DNA from: Spirogloea muscicola
Lineage: Eukaryota; Streptophyta; Zygnematophyceae; Spirogloeales; Spirogloeaceae
DNA: 48,076 bases
NCBI GenBank assembly: GCA_009602725.1
Contig: WELB01000005.1
Span: 81,385-129,460, forward strand
Direction of reading: 5' to 3'
In this document: positions 12,101 to 22,330 of the stretch, piece by piece
Numbering within the stretch: the stretch's first letter is position 1
Layout of the letters: each line of letters opens with the position of its first letter
Program-made: the position numbers and the translations under genes
Notes under the pieces: generated by a model
What the model saw: only the letters and a program-made list of their open reading frames with translations
What the model was told of the DNA's origin: nothing
Database searches by the model: none

Positions 12101-15100
12101 GCGGAGGAGGAACACCTTCCGCAAGCCCTCGCGAGTGCCAGGCTGCATTGTCCACCCAAACCTGTTCTGTGTGTAAGCCTCCACCCACGTCCACACCAGG
12201 CTGTGCAGCTTAGCAAATGAGCCGACACGTTTGTCCATCGCCTGCTCCCCTCGGCTAGGCTCTCCCAACATGACGTTGAAAGATGATGCAATGACGTCCG
12301 CGATGGTCAGGTGCTTCTGTTGGGCAGAGGCAATGGAAGCCTGCAGGACTTGCTTGAAAGCTCTGGCCACCATCTCGTGCACGCACAAGCAGCGGACATG
12401 TGACAACTTGTCCGACAGCTCCGCCTGCAGAATGTCATACAACATTGTGATATTGTAACAAAGCATGTCAACATAAATAATTAATCAAGGATTGCATGAC
12501 AGGTCATGGTGCCACTGCAGCTGCTAATACTTATATCCCTCCATGAACAAGCAAATTCATTGCAGCACACATCGATTAGCATTGCTCAAGGTACTTACCA
12601 CTCTTCCAAGAGAGCGCATCCGAAGGCCCCTGGTGTGCATGAAGTCGGTCAGCGTACGCCCATCGACTGGTGACAGCTCAAGTGACCCAAAGTCGGCCAC
12701 CTATTGCAGATCGTCACAGCAGCGCAGAAACATGAGATTTCAGCAGTCAGGTCAGTCTCTATAACCAACAGCCAGGCACAAGGTGTAAGTACATCAACAA
12801 TAATCACTTAATCTAGAAAGGCAACACCAGGAGCATCTGTGCAATCTACCAACCCTCAAGCTCACCAATTTGGAGACAGCTGTCTCGTTGTAGTAGGAGA
12901 CTGCCCCATCAACAAGTTCACTCATACTCTGCAAATGTGCAAGCAGACAGTAAGTAGGAAGTCATGCAGTCTGCGGATCATTGCATGAAACAGTACGACC
13001 ATCTCTATAAGAAGGCTTGGTCAATAAGCAACGCCATTATGCACCTAGCTTTCCCAGATGTACCGTGGGGAAGCCTAAGCCTGCACATGCACTTACTTTC
13101 AAGTGGAGGCCTGTCTTTGACTGCTCGAGTCGCTTGTAGTCTGCAGCACTTAGCTTCTCAATCAACTCCAGCTGGCTCTTTGAACAATCTGTGTCCTGCT
13201 CCCCAGCTTGCTCTGCCTCCTGGTCCATCTGATCGCTTGCAGCACCTAAGCTCTCCTCACAATCTGCTTGGCCCTCTTTGACAGCCGACGGCTGCAGGCT
13301 CTGCAACCAGCAGGCCCCAAGCTCCCACCTCATATACGCATCATCGACCTTGACCTCATCACACAGATTCTGTAAGCTCTCTTCCACAACGGAGAGTACA
13401 TGCGCGCCTGCAACTTCGTCCTCTTTGTCCTCCTTTGTGTTGCTCAACCCCATGCTCTGTTGCAGCACTGGAGCAGAGTGCAACAACCTTCGCAAACTGC
13501 AGGCTAATACCACAATGTCAGCCCCTCCTCTTCTGATGATAGGACACACTTTAGAATGCTTACTACCAACACAGGCTGCTCTGAAGAAGTAGGCACAGGG
13601 CCTGCTGATATACCCTGCATGACTTCACTACCAAGCACGAAGGCAAGAGCCATGACACACACCTGTTAGCATTCAAAGCATTGGCCCCTCCATCAGGCTG
13701 GCTTTCAATGTCAATATCCGCTGGCAGCTGATCATCACAACCGACAGTTGACAATGGTTGCTGATTGCAACCACTGACGCCATCAACCCCCAGCTCATTT
13801 GAAGCTGGGATGCTTTGGGCAGTAGCATCGAGATGGTTGGCATCAGAATCGCCTCGCCCCTGTACCCTGGCACAATAACCTCGGTGATGGACAAGGACCG
13901 TGCCAAGAGAAGCCAAATCCTGCGTCGTCAAGAAGGGCAAGGACCACAGGGCCTGTCATGAAGAGGCAGCAAAGCAGATACCTCTGGCATCCTCCCATTG
14001 AGGTCAACACATCGTTTCTACAAGTCCATATTACTTACATGTATGGCAGTGCTTTCATCTGCGGTGATGCCTTTGAGAAGGTTCTTCTCGGCTATGCTTT
14101 CCCTTGAAAGCTCCTCATCAGGTCCAATGTCTAATTTGTTCCTATCTCGGCATGCTGCATCACTGGAACTCAGTGCAATGTGTATTTCGAGGTTGTCTTG
14201 TCTGAGCAACAAATCTGCAGCCAGTGGAGAGACACTGTTATTCGAAAATTGGTCATCAAATGTAATTCACAAGTCCACGTATGCTTCAGACAGAAAGATC
14301 CAGCCCTGTGCACAATCTCTGTCGGCGAAAATGCTCAGTCACAAAAGGACGTCGAGAATCGGGTGTGGAAGTGCTGGGTAAGAGAAAGAACAAAAATCGC
14401 TAGCCACGGAGCCTCCCAGGTCAAAAGAGCAATCAAGATGATAATCTGCTCACCTCCACCCTCGTCAGCAGCAGCATCAATAGCTCGAGTTGCTCGCTGA
14501 ATAGCTGTGTCCACGAAAAGTGAGTGGAGTAAGAAAGCCTTTCGGTCCCTCACTAGCCGCTCTTCCTGCGTCTTGCATGCCATCCAGGACAAGATCTGGA
14601 AGTCCCGGATCCAAAGCCTGGTGACGCAGCAGGTAAGCAAGTCAAGGCTGGGAAGACAAGCCCCTGCAAGTCTATGCTGTAACAACTTTCCTTGACTGTT
14701 TGCTATTAGCTGCAAGTCACGTACTAGTACCACTTAAGCTGCTCATGATTATTCCTCTTAAAGCTGACCCTTGCAACCCTCACAAATGAAAAAAAACGAA
14801 ATCCGCATAGGTCAAATCGTGTGACAAAGACCTGGCTGGTGCAGCTCCTTCGCATCCCTGCCCTCCTCCATTGCCGCCCCAGGAAGGGTTCTCCATAGGA
14901 AGCGGTGGGAAGGAAGCAGGCTGTGTTGAAGCTTGTGGCGGCACCACCCAAGTATTACTCCGAAAACCATAGGGGAGGTTGCCAAACTGCTCAATGATAC
15001 CCACCACAGATCAGTCACTCTCGCTTCAGCCATCAGGTCGGCCATCGATGAGCATATTTGGTGTAGGCGACATTGAGGCATATGCTAAAGGAAAGGTTGC

Positions 15101-18100
15101 ATGCGGCAGCGCACTCAGCTATGCAATATGACTGCACACATCACCCACCCTGTTTCTGATTGTGAAGTCTTCCATGAGTTCCTTGTAAGCCTGTCAAACA
15201 CGAAGGTCGCACAGGAAAGTCTGAGCAGGTCAAGGTCTACATTTTTTACCCGCACAAGCCCGGCCAACAGTGATTGTACAGATAGAAGTGTCCAAGTCTT
15301 TGCTGAAAAATTACAGGCAGTATCACAACCTATGAAAGGAAGATGCGCCTTCAGTGGCCATCCACTCTCAAGATCCGTTCATCCACAGGTTTTGGGTACA
15401 TCCAGAGACAACCATTTGACAATTGCTGGGCCCCTACCTAGGATGCATCGATGGCAAGCTCCTCAAATTCAACAGACTCACCCTTGCAAAGGCCTGACTA
15501 AGACGAAGTAATAGCTGCAAAAGACTTCTCTCCATGACAGTGGCCTTTGAGCCAGCAGAGAAACCAAACTTGGTTGCAGTGACTATCAAGAGTTTGCCAC
15601 CGCAAAGCTTGACCTGGATGACAAAGCAGACATGCTTAGACTCAGCTGATTGTACCTCGTTACAGCCTTAGATCTGCAAAACAGGATGTCAAGGAAGCAA
15701 GCCCTGTGCATGACGTATTCTTACGTCGAAGCTGTGAAGATCTCCAACAGCCCTTTGACTGGTTGATGGCTGCTTGGCCGATCTCCGTATGACTGCACCA
15801 ATCAAGAGAATTCAGTGAGCTTCCAATTCGGTGAGTAAACGCTCAATTGTGATTTTAGCCTTGCACAAGCCCACACACACTAGCCCAAGCTATGAGCAGA
15901 CTACCGACGTCACCCTGAGTTTATTACCACAAAGTGCCTGGTAAGCAATCCACAAGTTCAAAAGCGTTAGGAAGTGCCTGACTCACATTGAATCGGGGGT
16001 GTAAGATGTCCAGCCGACAGAAATTCATAAAACTGTCCTAGCTTAGAAGGGGGATACATGCCGGTCATGTCCCCCTTTTCTGTGGCTGCAGCAGCAGCCG
16101 CCATAGCAGCAGCCGCCTCATTCTTGCCTCGGACAGGCCCCTCCAAAACTGCTCCAGCCACCTGCTTCTCAGATAGTGGGTTCCCCTTCTCAATGAGAGC
16201 TCCAGAGACAACCTCCGCAGCTGCATTGCTGCTTCCAGAGTCTGTGGACTGCTCACGGTCATCATGCCGTGAGCCCTCCCCTTCCTTAGCCTCTTCCTCC
16301 TCCCTCTGCTTGCTGGATTGCCCAAATGCAACTGTGGTTGCACATATATCCAGCAGCCTCCTGACGTGAGCTATAGCTGCCAACTCTGTGTAGTCCTCTG
16401 CAGATAGGATCCAGTGTCAACCACAGGCAACGATGACTATATTTGTCACTCATGCTATAGCAGCAACTTTTTCACATTCCAAGACATGAGCATGATTGCA
16501 CAAGAAGCTTCTGCTTCGCTGCACAACAGCAGGCCTACCTTCGACAACGTCAAGGACGCAGGGTTTGAGGGCCGTGACCTCCAGCGTGTCCGCCAGCTGC
16601 CGACCTTTCACCTGGAACAGGATACCCCAGAACCAAAAGTATATTTCAAATTCCAGTGTTACAGCTGACAAGCTTAAGAAGCTTTTACCTCTAGGCGCTA
16701 TCCCACATGGACACTTTCACACGGGCACGACACAGACACGCATCCAGTGGGCTAGCCTATCTTTCCACCAAGGCTGGCCTGCTTCACAATCTGACACCAT
16801 CCCCTCAGTCACAAGCCCCAGTCACTTCTCAGCCTGGACTCTGAAGGAGTCTCCAGCTTGCCCGCTCTTTCTACCTGACCCTCACATCAACCCTAAACCC
16901 TTCCACAGCCTGGACGATGCTGCTCCCATCTGCTCCTCTGCACCTGGTCCTGAGCCTGACTTGCTTGGTATTACCGAATGAACACTGGGAAACAAGCCAG
17001 AAATATAAGGCTCTGGAAAGACTCCCTGTTTCCTGACTGTCACCAACAAAGGCTGAAACCTTCCACGCATGCCAAACAGCTCTGTCCTCCGTCCCATCCT
17101 CCTCTCCACAACCTGCTCAGAGTGGTTACTAGCCTGCGACTCGGAGGTGTGGAGCTTGCACCTACCTCATGTGCGAGCGAGTAGTGGGTGAGATGGCAAG
17201 CCTCCACGTGCACAGCCAAGAGCCGCTTGACGTCCAGGATCCGGTCCGTTGATATGCCCTGGCAAGCGAACAAAATTGATGGCTTCTAAGCACTCAATTG
17301 CTCGAGCTCGCCATCAAGCGAGTCAGCCTACATTGACTTAAGAGCTCAAGCTGCTGCACAAGCAACCACTGTAAGTGGGGTTCACATGCTCTGAAATTCC
17401 CACAGACAATTGCTCATGCCTGCCAAGCAACGGCAGAAAGCGCCCGCACGAGGGGTATGGGGGTGAGGAAAAAGATGGTGGGGGAAGGTGGGTATAAAGG
17501 TGGGCTTATATTGGGGCGGGGGGGAGGGGGGGGGGGGGAGGGATGTGGGGCATCCGAAGATGGGGGGTTGGGGGACGGGGTCTTGGGTCTGTGTCGAAGG
17601 CTGGTTGGGCGCTGACCTTCAACAAGACCTGCTTGTGGCCAGGCAGGTTGACATTGATCTCCAGAGTGGCGGGAAGAGCTGGGCACGCACTCGCACACAA
17701 TGTAGAAGGGTCAACAATGCCGCCGTGGCTCGAGCTGGCGACAATGAGCCAGGAATTTGAGGGCATCTGCATGCTTTGGCCGCAGAAGAGGCGTCGCAAG
17801 CAGAAGCCCTGCACCTGCGACACGACTACAGATAGCAACAGTCGCTCGAGGCGAAGCTCTGGCCGAAAGGCTAGGATAGAGGCTGTCAAGCCCTGGTCGG
17901 TGTCAAGCACAATGCATCCCGAATTCGGGTCGTTGCATGCGAATTGCTCGCTGTTGGAGCCAGATCTACCGTAGCCCGCAGCGACCCGGACATCGAACCG
18001 TGATNGGGGGGGAAGGGGGAGAATCGTACGCCGCTCCTCCTTCTTGCGGCGCTCGCTGCGCCCGCGGTGGTGCCCGCGGCCCTTGGCGACGCGCGGCGCC

Positions 18101-18102
18101 AT
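6195..18102 (-). CDS. REC/FRIENDLY-type clustered-mitochondria (CLU) protein, 27 exons, ~1997 aa
   Basis: Cytosolic TPR protein of the CLU superfamily; plant members (REC1-3, FMT) control chloroplast compartment size or mitochondrial distribution. Exons in order (high to low): 18102-18030, 17678-17617, 17258-17166, 16611-16539, 16397-15987, 15792-15725, 15613-15482, 15190-15149, 14986-14784, 14617-14454, 14214-14039, 13919-13663, 13496-13097, 12928-12866, 12700-12599, 12424-12086, 11889-11797, 11575-11474, 11255-11151, 10936-10803, 10511-10328, 10142-10011, 9860-9645, 9520-8258, 7884-7531, 7240-6639, 6345-6195; 5994 nt. Seen: Lys/Arg-rich N-terminus, [19 protein letters not shown] core ([25 protein letters not shown]), [20 protein letters not shown] (740-759), TPRs (about 918-1136; [20 protein letters not shown]), [25 protein letters not shown] (~1296), two PAM2-like motifs (1703 and 1721) and a basic tail [15 protein letters not shown]. 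The last two exons are the least certain. REC versus FMT subtype is inferred: the long C-terminal extension favours REC. Confidence 0.93.
8912..8985 (-). repeat. Short tandem duplication inside REC/CLU exon 24
   Basis: Two near-identical copies of about 29 bp (near 8912-8940 and 8956-8984), separated by a short spacer, encode two copies of [11 protein letters not shown] in the disordered part of the protein. The reading frame is kept. It looks like a recent in-frame duplication in a tolerant linker. Confidence 0.7.
17456..17585 (+). repeat. G-rich tract within REC/CLU intron 2
   Basis: A long G-run interrupted only by single A, C or T residues lies in the intron between exons 2 and 3 (17259-17616). 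The plus strand has many closely spaced G-tracts, so it has G-quadruplex potential; the transcript (minus strand) carries the C-rich complement. Confidence 0.6.
18005..18005. other. Single ambiguous base (N) beside a G-run
   Basis: One N occurs directly before a run of G in intron 1 of the REC/CLU gene. It does not touch coding sequence in the model given. The other two N bases in the window (33848, 40054) also sit beside GC simple sequence, so these look like assembly or consensus artefacts. Confidence 0.9.
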
Positions 18103-19000
18103 GGCGGACGCCGCCGCCGCCGCGACGACAGGCCCAGCCGAGGGAGCGGCGAGGATAGCCCGCCGCGGCTGCTGGCTGGTCGGGCAGCTGGGGGAGGGGG
18201 GGGGCCAGCTGCAGCTCGCCAGCCCCGTGAAATCCGGAGGCCGCCGATGGAATGCATCGGTCGGCCAAAAAAGTATCCACGCGGTAGAATCGGACGGCGC
18301 GGCTGCGGCCGCGTAGGCCGGCCCCGGCGGCTCCCTGTCGCGGATAAGCGGATAGGCAGGCCGCGCGTGGCCTGCCATAATTGGCCGCGCGGCGGGAGCC
18401 GACCGCGGGACCGTGGCCAGCCACGTGGCGCACCGGGAAGCCCGCCGCCTGGACCGCAAGCCGTCCGCCGGATCGCTCCATCGGACGCACGGGGACTCCC
18501 CCACGTCGCGCGGGGGCCGGCGCCCGCCCAACTTTCGCCCGCACGTGCGCCCTGCGGCAGCGGCTGGCACGGGGGGCCGATGTGGGGAGAGCTTCCGCCG
18601 CTGCTCCCGATCCGGCCACCTCGCCGCCAGCATGCGGCCCCCCCCCCACCGCCTTGTCCCATCAACCTGTCGCCCTCGCGACGGCGCCCGCGGCCCCCCC
18701 CCCCTGCTCCCCCGGCCTTCATTCGCCTTCCGCTTCCTTCCTTTTGTCCTGCTTCCTACGCCATCCGGCCCTTCAAGCCACAAGTCTCACAGCCCTTGCG
18801 GTAGATAGGACGAGCTGTACTCTGTCCTATCTTCTCGGGCTGGCTCCCTTCTCACTTTCTCGCCCGAGGGAAGCAAGCTCCGAGGTGAATTGAGCTCCTC
18901 CATGGGGCGGGGGCTGTGGACAGAGGAAATGAGCTCCTTAAAGAAGCCCTCTATGCATGCGCTTGGCCGTCTCGCTGCAGAGGTCTATGGCCCGCGCGCT
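18103..19000. promoter_or_regulatory. GC-rich upstream region of the REC/CLU gene
   Basis: An abrupt GC-rich island precedes the start codon at 18102 on the minus strand and fades to average composition by about 18.9 kb. Long open frames on both strands here are a by-product of GC content, not genes. It likely contains the promoter and 5' UTR of the REC/CLU gene. No individual motif is assigned. Confidence 0.5.
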
Positions 19001-20045
19001 GCACCTACGTGCAGGCAGAGCCCTCGCTGCTGCCTCTGCCTCTGGCCAGGGGACCCGCTTCCAGGAACCCAGTCTCTCTGACCTGAGGCTGCTTAGCAGG
19101 GGTGACTGAGTGCTTCGTAGCTCCTTCGTTTCTTTTTAGTGCTTGTTGTTCTTCGTACTTCCCCTGGCCCCTTCTCGTCCTTTGTTCATTCTTTTCTGGG
19201 CTGGCTTTTCCAAGCCCCTATCCTCAATGGGCGAGCCCTTCTCTCAATTGGAAGAGTCTCTCTCTCCCAGAGGAGTGGCTCTCCCAACGGGGGCAAGGGC
19301 TATGAGAAGCCAGCCCGAAAAGAATTGACAAGGTCCGAAAGGGCCGACAAGCGCTGAAAAACGGAAGTACACAAGTACCACGTAGGAAGCTCCTTGGTAA
19401 CCTCTAGTCAGCAGCCGCAGATCAGAATGACTAACCGCCGGCAAAATATACTATTGTAGAGTCCCCTTGACGAAAAGCTCATGGTAAAGGCTGCAGCAGA
19501 GCGCACGGCCACGCAGGTGAAAGGCAAGCCAGCCCAGAAAGAACGGACAGGGGAATACAGCCTTCGCCGCCTTTGGCTGCGCTGACGTCCGCCCCCTTTT
19601 TACAGAGCCCCTCCCAGAGCACTACTCCGATTACCCCCGATGTGATCAGCTCTTGCCAGCAGCAATCGACATCTTTGGCTGCTTAGGTCCTCGTTTCCTT
19701 ACTCTCCTTCAAAACATAGCCAATCTAGGCTACACACGACATGCAGATGTGTTCCCGGCTGAGATGGGCTTGCCAGCTGCTTATCTGTCGTTGTTGCAAC
19801 AACGAGTTTCGGCCTTTTTGCAGCGTGCTCAGGCTAATGGTTTGCACCAGAAAGCTGGGCGAGCTCTAGTTGGTGGCAGAAGGGCTTCGTATCTGCCATC
19901 TAGTATCCAGGCATCGGTTAGCGACCTTTATATTTTGACCCGTGGTTTCTGAGCGGGTCAATCTACTGTAGGTTATGTAGGTCTTAAGATGTGCTTGCCT
20001 TTGTACTTGGTCATTTGGCCTTCGTTTGTTTCAAATACACGAAAT
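19001..20045 (+). repeat. Dispersed composite repeat, copy A
   Basis: Two blocks of this region recur in the same order at 34461-35085. Block 1 (about 19001-19240) includes ctctggccaggggacccgct and ends at an ...AATGGGCGAGCCCTT hairpin; block 2 (about 19657-20020) carries an open frame. In copy B the roughly 400 bp between the blocks is missing, so B is either a deletion derivative or A carries an insertion. The blocks differ by scattered substitutions, so the copies are old. No terminal repeats, target-site duplication or transposase domain is visible. It is probably a transposable-element remnant of unknown class. Confidence 0.7.
19653..19952 (+). CDS. Repeat-borne open reading frame, unknown protein fragment
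   Basis: About 100 residues are open (further open upstream to at least 19581), from LPAAIDIFGCLG to SDLYILTRGF. I do not recognise a domain. A diverged copy at 34711-34988 preserves AAID, LGYxR, PAEMGxPAA, QRAQAxxLHQKAG and the ending SVSDLYxLTRG, with several codon-silent differences, which suggests that the frame was once translated under selection. There is no ATG at the start of the conserved part; a pyrimidine tract ending in AG at 19605 could be a splice acceptor. It may be an exon of an element gene rather than a whole gene. Confidence 0.3.
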   Translation: MPAAIDIFGCLGPRFLTLLQNIANLGYTRHADVFPAEMGLPAAYLSLLQQRVSAFLQRAQANGLHQKAGRALVGGRRASYLPSSIQASVSDLYILTRGF

Positions 20046-22330
20046 TCCCTTTCTCAATCTTTCTCGCTCCTGCTTTTGGGCTGGCGCCTCGCAGCCATCT
20101 CCTCACAGTGGACGAGCTGCTTCCTCGTCCACTTCTTTTTTTCCTAGGGCTGGCCTCTCGGGCTTTCTGGCCCCTTCCAATTCTTGTCCATTTTTTTTCG
20201 GGCTGGCCTCGCACAGCCCTCGCCCCCTATAAAACGAGCTCACCTCTTTTCCTTCTTTTCGGCCTGGCCTCTCACAGCCCATGCCCCCTTGAGAAGATCT
20301 TTTCGCACGTCCATCGTGCCGTTCCAGCAGAAGAATGACGCTTCAGCAGAGAACGTGCTCGCCTACAGAGGGTAGGGGCTGGGAAAGGCCAGTCCAACAG
20401 AATGGACAAGGTCCAAAGAGCCAGAAGGTGCCAAAATCACACAGCTAGACACGAGACTACCGCAGATGAAAGCTTAGTAACCACGAGTGACCAGCAGCAA
20501 GTCGGAGTGACTCGCAGCTGGAAAAGAGGCACTCCGCCTAGACCCAGATGCAGCAGCCATAGCGCGGCCTGCACGCAAGTAAGAAGAAAGTGCGCGCCCA
20601 TGGAGAAGAGGGGCTGGCAGAGGCCAGCCCGAGAAGAACGGACAAAAATCCAAAGAGCCATTAAGATGCCGAAATGCGCGCGAGTGGACTGCAGCGGGCT
20701 GACAGACTCATACGCGGAGGGTCGACCTGGTGGCCACTACGCCGGGTGGGTTCCAGCGCATCACTGCTGAGACGTGGTCACAACAGACGGATTGACCGCT
20801 CAGTGGAATCCGGGGCTCTCAGCTTCAAAGGCTGGGCCTGCAGCAGCAAATGCGGCTCGTGGCAATGAGAGATACTCCTCCAGTAGAGGGCCATGGCTGT
20901 GATTGGCCAGCTCAGAAAAAGGACACACAAGAGAGTGGCAAAGAAAGACGTGGCTCTCCCAATGGGGGCAAGGGCTGGGAGAAGCCAGCCCGAAAAGAAA
21001 AAGGTTCGAAGGGGCCAAGTGACGGAGGGGAGCAAAGAGGCCAAGTTTAGTTGTGTGCTTCAGCACTTTCTGGCTCCTTCTGACTGCTTCTTTTGTTCGG
21101 GCTGGCTTTGACAGCCCTCGCCCCCTTTGAAAATCTCGCTTCTCTCACAGCCATTGCCTTAGTTTGAAAGAGCTGTTGCTGTTTTGGGCACTTCCAGACC
21201 TGTTATTCGCCAATGCGCGCCCTGCCGCAACCTCCTGGTCGCGCCCTGGCTGCAGCCTGTAAGAAGAAGTGGCTCTCCCAATGGGGGCAAGGGCTGTGAG
21301 AAGCCAGCCCGAAAAGAATTGACAAGGTTCGAAGGGGCCAAACTACGAGCTAAGCAGCGACTGCAGGGCCTGAAGAGGCTATGGCAGAACGGGGAAGGAT
21401 GGACCGCTTAGTAGTTACGAGTGAGGAGCCTCACATCCGACAGACGTAAGGTCCCAACCCCTGTACGCACAGTTAGGGGTTAGATTATCCTTATTGAGTT
21501 CGGTCACTGGGGTTATAGTGGTCGCTGTGCGTACAGGCGTTAATTCCTTAATTCCTCCTCTGGCGATAGACAGGGGACTTGCTACCCGGAGACGAGATTA
21601 TCTGACCTGCGGCTTCTCACTGGGGGATATTGAGCACCCAGTGGCCAATATCCCACTTAGAGTCGCAGTGTGCTTCACCGCTTTTCTAGCGCCTTCGAGT
21701 TTTGTTTCTCTCTCTGGGCTGGCCAATCGCAAGCCTTCGCCCTCGACTGAAAGAGTAGCTTCTATTTTGGGCACTTTCGTAGCCACTTGCATAGCTGTGT
21801 GGTTGTTGCGTCTTACAACCCTTTGGACCTTGTCTATTTTATGGGCTTTTCACAACCCTCGCCCCCTTCGAAAAAGCCACACCTAAAACAGCCATCGCTC
21901 TGGAATGGAACAGCTGTTTCTCCTTTTCCTTAGCGCTTTCCTGCCCCTTCCTGGCCCATAGAATCATGTCTAACATTATCGCGCTTGTCTCCGGGCTGGC
22001 TCTCTCAGCCTTTTGTAAAGGGTTGCTTCTCAGAGGAGGGGCGAAGGCTGTCAAATGGTGATAGCGCCTCCCCAATAAGCCAGCGCCTCCCCAACAGCCC
22101 ACACCCTTCTTCATTTTGACATTATCTCATCTTCTTTTCACTTACTTTGAAATAGCTGTTTTTCTTGCCTGGCCTCTCACAGCCACCGCCTTACATTGGA
22201 AGAGCTCTTTCTTGCAATCAGAAAGTGGTCAAGGTGTCCAAAGCGGCCGTAAAGAGCAAGCGCGGCCAGATTAACTGGTGGCTGGGAGAGGCCAGCCCAA
22301 AAGAATGGACAAGGTCTGAAGGAGTCGGAG
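20046..22330. repeat. Cluster of short hairpin repeats in both orientations
   Basis: At least a dozen diverged copies of a roughly 45-70 bp unit. One strand reads approximately CGGGCTGGCctctcacAGCCCtcgcccccttt; the other reads cAATGGGGGCAAGGGCTG...CCAGCCCGAAAAG followed by aaGGTTCGAAGGGGCC. Plus-orientation cores lie near 20200, 20257, 21099, 21716, 21840, 21994 and 22170; minus-orientation cores near 20360, 20605, 20955, 21268 and 22275 (and 19270 in the neighbouring repeat). Each unit can fold on itself through GGGCTGG/CCAGCCC. No convincing gene lies in this interval. Confidence 0.75.
21460..21537. repeat. Perfect 13-bp inverted repeat with ~52-nt loop
   Basis: CCTGTACGCACAG (21460-21472) is the exact reverse complement of CTGTGCGTACAGG (21525-21537). 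The loop contains GTTAGGGGTTAG and GGGGTTAT. It could be the terminal repeats of a tiny foldback element or a transcript hairpin. Nothing shows that it is transcribed. Confidence 0.8.

Noticed and set aside
17506-18804. Long overlapping frames on both strands (425 aa minus, 245 aa plus and others)
   Set aside because: They overlap in a GC-rich island, run through an N and give Pro/Arg/Ala-rich translations. The real coding content is the 73-nt first exon and the 62-nt second exon of the REC/CLU gene, fixed by family similarity and splice sites.
20046-22330. CRISPR-like array
   Set aside because: The units are diverged, in both orientations, irregularly spaced and within a nuclear eukaryotic genome.
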